A stretch of DNA of 9,913 nt, from positions 1 through 9,913 of the forward strand of contig CAZCLK010000035.1 of the NCBI GenBank assembly GCA_964499575.1, written 5' to 3'. Source of the DNA: JAAYCT01 sp964499575. Its GTDB lineage: Bacteria > Bacillota > Clostridia > Saccharofermentanales > Saccharofermentanaceae. Below, in pieces: positions 1-7,132 of this stretch (positions are counted from its first letter, which is position 1; every line of letters begins with the position of its first letter). The position numbers and the translations under genes are program-made. The notes below the pieces were generated by a model, which saw only the letters and a program-made list of their open reading frames with translations, was not told the origin of the DNA and made no database searches.

Positions 1-75
1 TGGTGACCCTAAGGAGAATCGAACTCCTGATTCCGCCTTGAGAGGGCGGCGTCTTGACCGCTTGACCATAGGGCC
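1..75 (-). tRNA. tRNA-Glu (anticodon CTC)
   Basis: Read on the minus strand, this folds as a complete cloverleaf. The acceptor stem GGCCCTA pairs with TAGGGTC (one G-T pair). The D arm closes with GTC/GAC. The anticodon stem CCGCC/GGCGG encloses the loop CTCTCAA, with anticodon CTC at 40-42, which reads the Glu codon GAG. The T arm AGGAG/CTCCT encloses loop TTCGATT. The discriminator is A and CCA is encoded at 3-1, exactly at the window edge. It is transcribed divergently from uvrA. Confidence 0.95.
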
Positions 76-95
76 GATATGCTGACGCAAAAGGA

Positions 96-125
96 ATGAT
101 AACACAGGAGCAATCGACTAGGCAA
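96..125 (-). promoter_or_regulatory. probable promoter of tRNA-Glu
   Basis: On the minus strand, a TTGCCT -35 element (125-120, 4 of 6 consensus) and a TATCAT -10 element (101-96, 5 of 6) are separated by 18 bases. Transcription would start near 89, about 14 bases before the mature tRNA 5' end at 75. The position and spacing fit a tRNA promoter; the assignment rests on sequence match alone. Confidence 0.5.
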
Positions 126-132
126 GGGATAA

Positions 133-160
133 AACGAACAAATTGTTAAATTTGATCGTT
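133..160. promoter_or_regulatory. AT-rich inverted repeat, candidate operator upstream of uvrA
   Basis: Two 12-base arms, AACGAACAAATT (133-144) and AATTTGATCGTT (149-160), are reverse complements at 11 of 12 positions, with a 4-base centre (GTTA). The dyad lies between the tRNA-Glu promoter and the weak uvrA promoter. It has no GC-rich stem and no T run, so a terminator is unlikely. It contains CGAAC, one half of the Gram-positive LexA box, but the opposite GTT is one base too far away for a canonical box. The regulator is unknown. Confidence 0.4.
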
Positions 161-191
161 CCGCGGGCGTGGAGTATTCGCTCGCCGGTTT

Positions 192-197
192 TATGAT
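192..197 (+). promoter_or_regulatory. possible -10 element for uvrA-clpE
   Basis: TATGAT matches the -10 consensus at 5 of 6 positions and lies 55 bases before the uvrA start. The best -35 at normal spacing is poor (TGGAGT at 170-175, 3 of 6). If real, this would be a weak or activator-dependent promoter placed just downstream of the inverted repeat. Confidence 0.25.
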
Positions 198-237
198 AAA
201 CTGGGTTTAGGAAAAGAACATATTTTCGGATTATGTT

Positions 238-241
238 GAGG
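238..241 (+). promoter_or_regulatory. ribosome binding site of uvrA
   Basis: GAGG lies 11 bases before the ATG at 253 and 14 before a second in-frame ATG at 256. The spacing is long but favours the first ATG. No better Shine-Dalgarno sequence is nearby. Confidence 0.5.
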
Positions 242-252
242 ATGTAATTCAA

Positions 253-3200
253 ATGATGCAAAATATCGAAATCAGAGGGGCCCGGGAACATAACCTTAAG
301 AATATTGATATCGACATTCCCAGAGAGAAACTCGTCGTTTTAACCGGCCTGTCCGGCTCGGGAAAATCGTCGCTGGCTTTCGATACGATTTACGCCGAAG
401 GCCAAAGGCGATATGTTGAATCCCTTTCCTCCTACGCCCGGCAGTTTCTGGGTCAGATGGAGAAGCCCGATATCGACCGGATCGACGGTTTGTCGCCCGC
501 AATCTCCATCGATCAGAAGACTACCAGCAAGAATCCGAGATCGACGGTCGGTACCGTGACCGAAATCTACGACTATCTTCGTCTGCTCTATGCGAGAGTC
601 GGAACGCCGCACTGCCCGGAATGCGGCAAAGAAATCAGTTCGCAGTCGGTCGATCAGATCGTCGATACACTGCTTCGGTATCCCGACGGAACGCGGGTCG
701 TTCTCATGGCTCCCGTTGTGAGGGGCAGAAAGGGCGAATACGCGAAGCTTTTCGAGGAATTGAGAAAGGCTGGATACGCGCGCGTCCGGGTAGACGGCGA
801 TATATTTGAGCTGGACGAAGATATTGTACTGGATAAGAATAAGAAACATTCGGTTGAGGTGGTGGTTGACAGGGTCATCATCCGGCGCGATATTCACGGC
901 CGATTGGCCGATTCGGTCGAGGGGACCGTCTCGGTATCGGACGGGCTCCTTCAGATTTCGGCTCAGATTCCCGGTGAGGAAAACGAGTTCGGCGACATCA
1001 TTTACAAAGAAGAAGAAATCTTGTTTTCGCAGAAATATGCATGCCCGGATTGCGGGATCGGGTTTGAAGAACTGAACCCGAGAATGTTTTCATTCAATAA
1101 TCCTTTCGGAGCGTGTCGCGACTGCTCGGGCATCGGATCACACTCGTATGTTGACCCTTATCTTTGCGTTTCCGACCCGGGAAAATCGATCAATGAAGGT
1201 GCTATTCGAACCGCCGGATGGAATTTTGACGACGATAACAGTTGGGGACGGGCGTTTATTGTGGCGCTGTCCAATCGATATTCGTTCTCTCTCGATATGC
1301 CGTGGGAGCGCCTGCCTCAGAGGATTCGTGACATCATCCTTTTCGGAAATGACGGCGAGGTCCTGTCCGTCGATACACGGAACAGCAAGTATTCGCGCGG
1401 CGTCGAATACAAGTCGAGCTGGCAGGGCATCGTTCCCAGTTTGGAGCGGCGGTACCGGGAGACCGGGTCGGATGATATGAAGGAATACTATGAGCAGTTT
1501 ATGAATATCGCACCCTGCCCGACATGCAAAGGCGCAAGGCTGAATAATAAAAGCCTTGCGGTCACCATCGGAAACTTAAATATCTATGAATTGACCTGTC
1601 TTCAGATTCGAAAATGCCTGAAGGTCCTCGAAAACACTGAATTTTCCGAGCGTCAGCGCGCGATTGCGGAACCGATCCTCAAGGAAATACGCGCGCGCCT
1701 CGGATTTCTGCTGGATGTCGGACTGGACTACCTGTCGCTCAGCCGTTCATCGGCAACTCTTTCCGGCGGAGAGTCACAGCGTATTCGTCTGGCAACTCAG
1801 ATCGGGTCGGGACTGATGGGCGTCCTCTATATTCTGGACGAGCCGTCGATCGGACTTCACCAACGCGATAACGCCAAGCTCCTCCGGACGCTCAAGCGTC
1901 TCAGAGACCTCGGAAACACCGTTTTGGTTGTCGAGCACGACGAGGAGACAATGCGGGAAGCCGACTGCGTGATCGATCTCGGACCCGGAGCCGGCGAACA
2001 CGGGGGAGAACTGGTTGCCATAGGCTCTTTGGACGATATTATGCGGACCGAAAAATCAATAACGGGCCAGTATCTGAGCGGTAAAAAATTCATCCCCCTC
2101 CCCGAGATCCGGCGAGTACCAAACGGTCATTACCTGACGGTACATAAGGCGCGCGAAAACAACCTTCAGAGCATCGATGTCCGTATTCCTCTCGGTTTGA
2201 TGACCTGTATCACCGGAGTGTCCGGATCCGGTAAGAGCTCTTTAGTCAACGGAATCATCCTGAAAAAGCTCGCGGCGGACTTGAACGGAGCCAAGCGGCA
2301 GTTCGGATCGTTCGAATCGATGGAGGGACTTGAATATCTGGACAAGGTCATCGCGATCGACCAATCTCCGATCGGCAGAACGCCGCGCTCGAACCCGGCA
2401 ACGTACACCGGATGTTTCGACCTGATACGGGACCTGTTTGCAGGGAGCCGGGACGCGCGGGCACGCGGTTATCTCAAAGGCCGATTCAGCTTCAATGTCA
2501 AAGGCGGTCGTTGCGAGTCATGCGGCGGGGACGGGGTCAACCGGATTGAGATGCACTTTCTTCCGGATGTCTTCGTTACATGCGATGTCTGTAAGGGAAG
2601 GCGTTACAACCGGGAAACGCTGGAAGTCAAGTACAAGGGCAAAAATATCGCCGATGTGCTGGAAATGACTGTCGATGAGGGACTGGAGTTTTTTTCGAGC
2701 ATACCGAGGATACGCAGAAAACTGGAAACGCTATCCGAAGTGGGCATGGGGTATATCCGGTTGGGGCAACCTTCGACGCAGTTGTCCGGAGGAGAGGCAC
2801 AGCGTGTCAAACTCGCGACCGAATTGTCCAAAAGAAGCACCGGCAGAACGTTTTACATTCTGGACGAACCGACGACGGGACTGCACATCGCCGATGTCCA
2901 TAAGCTTGTTGACATTTTGCAAAGACTGACCGAAAATGGTAATACTGTTTTGGTAATCGAACACAATCTCGACGTCATCAAGACGGCCGATTATATAATT
3001 GATTTAGGTCCGGAGGGCGGAGATAAGGGCGGAAACGTCGTTGCTCTGGGCACCCCGGAAGAGGTCGCGTCCAACCCGATATCATATACCGGACAGTATT
3101 TGGCTCCGCTCCTTGAGAAAGCCCGTCATTACGGGCCCAGGCATGATTCGGAGATCAAGCAATTCAAGGCGGTGGTCGAGAAGGAAAAACTCGAGATTGC

Positions 3201-3255
3201 AACCTCAGTGAAGCCGCGAAGAAACAGAAAAATGAGAGAGACAAAGGATATTTAG
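253..3255 (+). CDS. uvrA: UvrA, excinuclease ABC subunit A
   Basis: UvrA is the damage-recognition ATPase of nucleotide excision repair. As a dimer it scans DNA with UvrB and loads it at lesions. The 1000-residue protein has the full tandem ABC layout. The first ATPase has Walker A GLSGSGKSS (32-40), signature LSGGESQR (503-510) and Walker B ILDEP (527-531). The second has GVSGSGKSS (655-663), LSGGEAQR (844-851) and ILDEP (869-873). Zinc-module cysteines are complete: C264/C267/C288/C291 and C754/C757/C777/C780. A further set, C121/C124 with C422/C425, resembles the third zinc site of some Gram-positive UvrAs. Bacterial UvrAs usually have about 940-960 residues; the excess is a charged tail after GQYL (947-950) ending in basic residues. 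The stop codon directly abuts clpE. No uvrB or uvrC is in the window. Confidence 0.98.
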   Translation: MMQNIEIRGAREHNLKNIDIDIPREKLVVLTGLSGSGKSSLAFDTIYAEGQRRYVESLSSYARQFLGQMEKPDIDRIDGLSPAISIDQKTTSKNPRSTVGTVTEIYDYLRLLYARVGTPHCPECGKEISSQSVDQIVDTLLRYPDGTRVVLMAPVVRGRKGEYAKLFEELRKAGYARVRVDGDIFELDEDIVLDKNKKHSVEVVVDRVIIRRDIHGRLADSVEGTVSVSDGLLQISAQIPGEENEFGDIIYKEEEILFSQKYACPDCGIGFEELNPRMFSFNNPFGACRDCSGIGSHSYVDPYLCVSDPGKSINEGAIRTAGWNFDDDNSWGRAFIVALSNRYSFSLDMPWERLPQRIRDIILFGNDGEVLSVDTRNSKYSRGVEYKSSWQGIVPSLERRYRETGSDDMKEYYEQFMNIAPCPTCKGARLNNKSLAVTIGNLNIYELTCLQIRKCLKVLENTEFSERQRAIAEPILKEIRARLGFLLDVGLDYLSLSRSSATLSGGESQRIRLATQIGSGLMGVLYILDEPSIGLHQRDNAKLLRTLKRLRDLGNTVLVVEHDEETMREADCVIDLGPGAGEHGGELVAIGSLDDIMRTEKSITGQYLSGKKFIPLPEIRRVPNGHYLTVHKARENNLQSIDVRIPLGLMTCITGVSGSGKSSLVNGIILKKLAADLNGAKRQFGSFESMEGLEYLDKVIAIDQSPIGRTPRSNPATYTGCFDLIRDLFAGSRDARARGYLKGRFSFNVKGGRCESCGGDGVNRIEMHFLPDVFVTCDVCKGRRYNRETLEVKYKGKNIADVLEMTVDEGLEFFSSIPRIRRKLETLSEVGMGYIRLGQPSTQLSGGEAQRVKLATELSKRSTGRTFYILDEPTTGLHIADVHKLVDILQRLTENGNTVLVIEHNLDVIKTADYIIDLGPEGGDKGGNVVALGTPEEVASNPISYTGQYLAPLLEKARHYGPRHDSEIKQFKAVVEKEKLEIATSVKPRRNRKMRETKDI

Positions 3256-5709
3256 ATGACAAAATGTATTATCTGCAAGAAGAATGTAGCCGTGGTATTT
3301 ACGACCCGGATCGAGAACGGTAAGCGGATCAGTGAAGGGTTGTGCCTGAAATGTGCCTACCAGACCGGTATCGGAGGGATTGACGAGATGTTCGCCAAGT
3401 CCGGTATCAACGAGAAAAATATCGATCGGGTATCCGAGCGGCTGAACAATTTAATGTCGGGAGTCGAAGGAACTCAGCCCGAGGACATTTTCAAGATGCT
3501 TTTAAGCTCCGACGGAATATTGCCGGAAGCAGATGCTGAAGGCAGGGAGGAATTTTCCGGTGACGACGCGGAAGAGACGGACACCAATCTCGGTTTTCTT
3601 GAGATCGGCGGTCAGGAGATGGGCGGATCATTTGACATGAGTGACGAAGCCTTTCCCGAGGAAAATTCCGACGAATCATCCGAAGGCCTTCCGGACACCG
3701 ATCGAAAAAAAGAAGCGATCGAACGTATACGCAGAGCCGGTGATCGAAGAAGAGAGCCCAAACTTCGTTTTCTTGATCAGTTCGGAACAAATCTGACCCT
3801 CAAGGCCAAAGAGGGCAAGATTGACCGGATCATCGGCCGTGAGAAGGAACTCGAGCGCGTAATCCAGATCCTCAATCGCCGTTCCAAAAATAATCCCGCG
3901 ATTCTCGGTGCTCCGGGCGTCGGGAAGACGGCGATCGCGGAAGGTCTTGCCGTGCGTATCGCCGAAGGAAATGTCCCGGCGAAGCTTCTGGATATGTCGG
4001 TTTATCTTCTCGACATGACCGCCATGGTGGCCGGAACTCAGTTTCGCGGTCAATTTGAGAGCCGGATGAAAGGTGTCGTGGAAGACGCCAAGAAGAGCGA
4101 AAACGTAATCCTGGTCATTGATGAGCTGCACAACATCATGGGCGCGGGGGATGCGGAAGGTGCGATGAACGCTGCCAATATCCTGAAGCCGGCTCTGGCT
4201 AAGGGTGAGATTCGCGTTATCGGTTCGACCACTTTGGACGAGTACCGCCGTTTTATTGAGAAGGATTCCGCGCTGGAACGCCGTTTCCAGAAAGTGATTG
4301 TCGAAGAGCCGAGCATCGAGGAAAGTATTGAGATATTGAAGGGCATCCGGGACTATTATGAAAAACACCACCATGTTTCCTACTCGGACGAAGTCATTGA
4401 GTACGCCGTACGGGCTTCAGCGCGTTATATCATGGATCGTTTTCTGCCGGACAAAGCGATTGACCTGCTCGACGAGTCCGGGTCCAGAGCAAACCTTCGG
4501 GAAGTGCGTCTTGTTAAGCACAAATCACTGACGAAGCAAAGGGCTGAGATGGAGAAAGTCCTTTCCGAGATTGAACAGAAGATCGAAGAATCCGCACCGC
4601 AGATCATTGAACAGGAAGGTCTGTATGAGAAGCAGGCGGAGACAAAGGCGCACCTGCTTCGTTTGGAGCAGGAACTCGGATCCCTCGAGAGCGAGATGGT
4701 TCCGACGATCATCTCCGATGAGGATATTTCCGCAGTCATCGAAATGTGGACGGGAATCCCCGTCAAACGCATTTCCGAGACGGAGTCGGAGAAACTGATG
4801 AAGCTCGAGGAGCGTCTTCATATGCGTGTCATCGGTCAGAACGATGCGGTGAGCGCTCTGGCGCGCGCGATACGTCGCAACCGCTCCGGATTCGGCAAGA
4901 AACATAAGCCGGCGTCTTTTATTTTTGTCGGCCCGACCGGCGTCGGCAAGACGGAACTCGTCAAAGCGGTCGCAGAGGCGATGTTCGCACGCGAGGATGC
5001 GCTGATCCGCATGGATATGTCCGAGTTCATGGAAGCGCATACGGTCAGTAAACTGATCGGATCGCCTCCCGGATACGTCGGGTACGATGATGGCGGTCAA
5101 CTGACCGAGCGTGTTCGCAGGAAGCCGTATTCGGTAATCCTTTTCGATGAGATTGAGAAGGCACACCCGGACGTGTTCAATCTTCTCCTTCAGATCCTCG
5201 ATGACGGACGACTGACAGACAGCCACGGTCGTCTGATCAACTTCGAAAACACCATTGTCGTGATGACGTCCAACGCCGGAACGACTTTGAAATCGAACGG
5301 CTTCGGTTTCGGAGCGGAAGGGCACGTCGCCATGGAGAACAGAGTCCAGACCGTGCTGAAGGATATGTTCCGCCCCGAGTTTTTGAACCGCGTCGATGAG
5401 ATTATCGTTTTCCATGAACTTACCCGGGAAGAGATCCGTCAAATCGTGGATTTGATGCTCCGGGATCTTTCGGCGCAATTGACGGATAAGGGCGTCGGGC
5501 TTATGGTTTCGGAGAAGGCCAAGGACGCACTGGCCGCAGAGGGATATGATGTCAAGTACGGAGCCAGACCCCTTCGTAAGACGATACAGCGTCGTCTGGA
5601 AGACCCGCTCTCGGATATGTTCCTTACCTCGCGGCTGGATAGAATCCGTGAAGTGGTCATTGACCATAACGGCGAGAAGTATACCTTTGCGCTGAAAGAA
5701 GAGGAATAA
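3256..5709 (+). CDS. clpE: ClpE-like ATP-dependent Clp protease ATPase with N-terminal zinc finger
   Basis: This is a class I Clp/Hsp100 unfoldase, expected to form hexamers that unfold cytosolic substrates and feed them to ClpP. The N-terminus is a zinc finger, C4-x2-C7-x22-C30-x2-C33, replacing the usual Clp N-domain, as in ClpE. An acidic, probably disordered linker (about 70-155) follows. The first AAA+ domain has Walker A GAPGVGKT (218-225) and Walker B D289-E290. A coiled-coil M-domain spans about 405-485. The second AAA+ domain has GPTGVGKT (559-566), D631-E632 and a GARPLR sensor-2 motif near 769. F683-G684-F685 sits where the ClpP-docking tripeptide belongs. At 817 residues it is longer than Bacillus subtilis ClpE (about 700), mainly from the linker. 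AAAGGA (3243-3248) lies 7 bases before the ATG, which follows the uvrA stop with no gap. A ClpC-like name is the alternative; the zinc finger favours ClpE. Confidence 0.9.
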   Translation: MTKCIICKKNVAVVFTTRIENGKRISEGLCLKCAYQTGIGGIDEMFAKSGINEKNIDRVSERLNNLMSGVEGTQPEDIFKMLLSSDGILPEADAEGREEFSGDDAEETDTNLGFLEIGGQEMGGSFDMSDEAFPEENSDESSEGLPDTDRKKEAIERIRRAGDRRREPKLRFLDQFGTNLTLKAKEGKIDRIIGREKELERVIQILNRRSKNNPAILGAPGVGKTAIAEGLAVRIAEGNVPAKLLDMSVYLLDMTAMVAGTQFRGQFESRMKGVVEDAKKSENVILVIDELHNIMGAGDAEGAMNAANILKPALAKGEIRVIGSTTLDEYRRFIEKDSALERRFQKVIVEEPSIEESIEILKGIRDYYEKHHHVSYSDEVIEYAVRASARYIMDRFLPDKAIDLLDESGSRANLREVRLVKHKSLTKQRAEMEKVLSEIEQKIEESAPQIIEQEGLYEKQAETKAHLLRLEQELGSLESEMVPTIISDEDISAVIEMWTGIPVKRISETESEKLMKLEERLHMRVIGQNDAVSALARAIRRNRSGFGKKHKPASFIFVGPTGVGKTELVKAVAEAMFAREDALIRMDMSEFMEAHTVSKLIGSPPGYVGYDDGGQLTERVRRKPYSVILFDEIEKAHPDVFNLLLQILDDGRLTDSHGRLINFENTIVVMTSNAGTTLKSNGFGFGAEGHVAMENRVQTVLKDMFRPEFLNRVDEIIVFHELTREEIRQIVDLMLRDLSAQLTDKGVGLMVSEKAKDALAAEGYDVKYGARPLRKTIQRRLEDPLSDMFLTSRLDRIREVVIDHNGEKYTFALKEEE

Positions 5710-5725
5710 GGTACGCAGAATCATG

Positions 5726-5763
5726 AAAAAACCCGGCAGGATCCGCTCCCGCCGGTTTTTTTT
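5726..5763. terminator. bidirectional intrinsic terminator between clpE and argJ
   Basis: An A6 run (5726-5731) precedes a hairpin formed by CCGGC (5733-5737) and GCCGG (5751-5755). Inside it, GGA pairs with TCC across an A-C mismatch. The hairpin is followed by T8 (5756-5763). On the plus strand it ends the uvrA-clpE transcript 16 bases after the stop codon. On the minus strand the A run becomes a T6 tail, so it can also end argJ. This fits the convergent gene order. Confidence 0.88.
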
Positions 5764-5777
5764 GTAACTTCGAATTC

Positions 5778-5794
5778 GGAAACGATACGTTCCC
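5778..5794 (-). other. small hairpin just after the argJ stop codon
   Basis: On the minus strand GGGAACG (5794-5788) can pair with CGTTTCC (5784-5778) at 6 of 7 positions around a 3-base loop, four bases after the argJ stop. It has no T run of its own and lies before the shared terminator. It may be a transcript-end stabiliser or chance. Confidence 0.25.
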
Positions 5795-5797
5795 GTC

Positions 5798-7006
5798 TTA
5801 TGAGCGGTAGCTTCCGTTTATTTTCACGTAATCATACGAAAAATCACAGGTCCACATCCGGTCGGAGTACGAGCCGGAATTGAGTTGTATTCGGATCAGA
5901 ATATCTTTGCCGGAAAGAATCCGCTTTGCTTCGGATTCATCGAAATCCAGCGCGCAACCGTTTTTGCAGACCTGAAGCGATCCGAAATATATATCCGTCC
6001 GATCAGGATCGAAACGAGCGCCGGAATAGCCGGCGGCCGTCAGAACACGACCCCAGTTCGCGTCCTCTCCGAAAATCGCCGTCTTGAACAGCGGTGACCG
6101 GCAAACGCTCCGGACGATCCGAAGCGCATCCTCTTCGGTGGGGGCGCCTTCAACGAAAACCTCGATCCGCTTGGTCGCACCTTCACCGTCGGCGGCGATC
6201 ATTCGGGCGAGATCTTTTACCACTCCTTCAAGCGCTTGCGCAAACAGTGAATACGCTTGCGTTTCCGGTCTGATTTCCAGACCGGACATCCCGTTCGCCA
6301 TCATCAGAATCGTATCGCAGACCGATGTGTCTCCGTCGACGGAAACGCGGTTGATTGTATGCTTGACCGCCTGTCGCAACAGATTATCCAGGCATACGGC
6401 ATCGATTTCGGCATCCGTTGTGATGATTCCGATCAATGTAGCCAAATCCGGATGAATCATCCCGGATCCCTTGGCCATTGCGGATATTATGACTGTTTTC
6501 CCGTCAATCTCGAGGATTGCGGAGGCTTCTTTCGGGACAAGATCCGTTGTCATAATAGCGCGCATGGCATTATGCGCCGATGCTTCGTCGGCGGACAGCG
6601 TCCGGCTTAGTTCGGCAATGCCTGAAATCATCTTATCCACTTGAAGCCGTTTTCCGATCACCCCGGTTGAGCAGGTGAGTATTTCTTCGGGGAGCGCGCC
6701 CACGACACGAGCCGCCTCCGAAGCCACCCGGTCGGCATCCGTCTCGCCCGAAGGACCGACACAAGCATTCGCGCTGACGCTGTTGATCAGTACTCCGCGG
6801 CAGGAGCCGAACTGTGTTACCAAACGACTGGTACGCGTAAGCGAATGTCCTTTTACAATATTTTTCGTGTAAACGCCCGCAACGGCTGCGGGCTTCTCCG
6901 AAACGACCATGGCCAGGTCGGGTTTCCCGTCCTTTTTCATGCCGCAATGAACACCGGCGGCCAGATATCCCTTCGGCATTGTGATGTAAGAAGATTGATT
7001 TGTCAT
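5798..7006 (-). CDS. argJ: ArgJ, bifunctional glutamate N-acetyltransferase / amino-acid acetyltransferase
   Basis: ArgJ transfers the acetyl group from N-acetylornithine to glutamate, giving ornithine and N-acetylglutamate in the cyclic arginine pathway. Bifunctional forms also use acetyl-CoA for the first step. The protein has 402 residues, normal for the family. Visible landmarks are STGVIG (113-118, oxyanion-hole region), MTTD (152-155), and KGSGMI (179-184) leading to the autoprocessing site Ala189-Thr190, where Thr190 becomes the nucleophile of the beta chain. The C-terminus WTCDFSYDYVKINGSYRS is typical. I chose the ATG at 7006 because GAGGG (7016-7012) lies 5 bases upstream. An in-frame extension up to 7099 is possible but has no family resemblance and overlaps the putative -10. 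Whether it is bifunctional or acetylornithine-dependent only cannot be told from sequence. No other arg gene is in the window, so it is not in a local arg operon here. Confidence 0.96.
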   Translation of the reverse strand: MTNQSSYITMPKGYLAAGVHCGMKKDGKPDLAMVVSEKPAAVAGVYTKNIVKGHSLTRTSRLVTQFGSCRGVLINSVSANACVGPSGETDADRVASEAARVVGALPEEILTCSTGVIGKRLQVDKMISGIAELSRTLSADEASAHNAMRAIMTTDLVPKEASAILEIDGKTVIISAMAKGSGMIHPDLATLIGIITTDAEIDAVCLDNLLRQAVKHTINRVSVDGDTSVCDTILMMANGMSGLEIRPETQAYSLFAQALEGVVKDLARMIAADGEGATKRIEVFVEGAPTEEDALRIVRSVCRSPLFKTAIFGEDANWGRVLTAAGYSGARFDPDRTDIYFGSLQVCKNGCALDFDESEAKRILSGKDILIRIQLNSGSYSDRMWTCDFSYDYVKINGSYRS

Positions 7007-7011
7007 ATGCA

Positions 7012-7016
7012 CCCTC
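7012..7016 (-). promoter_or_regulatory. ribosome binding site that fixes the argJ start
   Basis: GAGGG on the minus strand is spaced 5 bases from the ATG at 7006-7004. It supports the 402-residue form over the 433-residue upstream extension. Confidence 0.8.
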
Positions 7017-7040
7017 GTAAAAAGTATTGAACGAAAGCGT

Positions 7041-7046
7041 ATTATA
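7041..7046 (-). promoter_or_regulatory. probable -10 element of argJ promoter
   Basis: A perfect TATAAT on the minus strand lies about 35 bases before the argJ start. No good -35 is visible at 16-18 bases (ATGATA at 17). Transcription would start near 7034. I saw no clear arginine-repressor (ArgR) box. Confidence 0.5.
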
Positions 7047-7090
7047 CACCTTTTGTCGCGATTTATCATTCCGATTGACCGAAAATACGA

Positions 7091-7096
7091 TATAAT
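7091..7096 (+). promoter_or_regulatory. probable -10 element for the DUF975-flavoprotein operon
   Basis: A perfect TATAAT lies 36 bases before the ATG at 7133. The -35 at normal spacing is weak (TTCCGA at 7069-7074, 16-base spacer). A good TTGACC at 7075-7080 is only 10 bases away, too close to act as its -35. The -35 zone overlaps that of the divergent argJ promoter. Confidence 0.45.
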
Positions 7097-7115
7097 CAAG
7101 AAGGCTGGGAAAGCC

Positions 7116-7122
7116 GGGGAGG
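7116..7122 (+). promoter_or_regulatory. ribosome binding site that fixes the DUF975 gene start
   Basis: GGGGAGG is a strong Shine-Dalgarno sequence 10 bases before the ATG at 7133. A TTG codon at 7124 is in frame but only one base from the site, so it is too close to be the start. Confidence 0.75.
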
Positions 7123-7132
7123 TTTGTTACAT

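Noticed and set aside
133..160. A canonical LexA (SOS) box upstream of uvrA
   Set aside because: The CGAAC and GTT halves are separated by five bases rather than four, and the flanking consensus is missing. It is kept only as an unassigned dyad.
4525..5724. A 399-codon minus-strand open frame opposite clpE
   Set aside because: It is antisense to well-conserved AAA+ motifs. Its open state follows from codon use in clpE, and its start overlaps the end of clpE without its own signals.
7007..7099. N-terminal extension of ArgJ to a start at 7099
   Set aside because: The extra 31 residues are unlike ArgJ, overlap the likely -10 element, and the ATG at 7006 has a well-spaced GAGGG.
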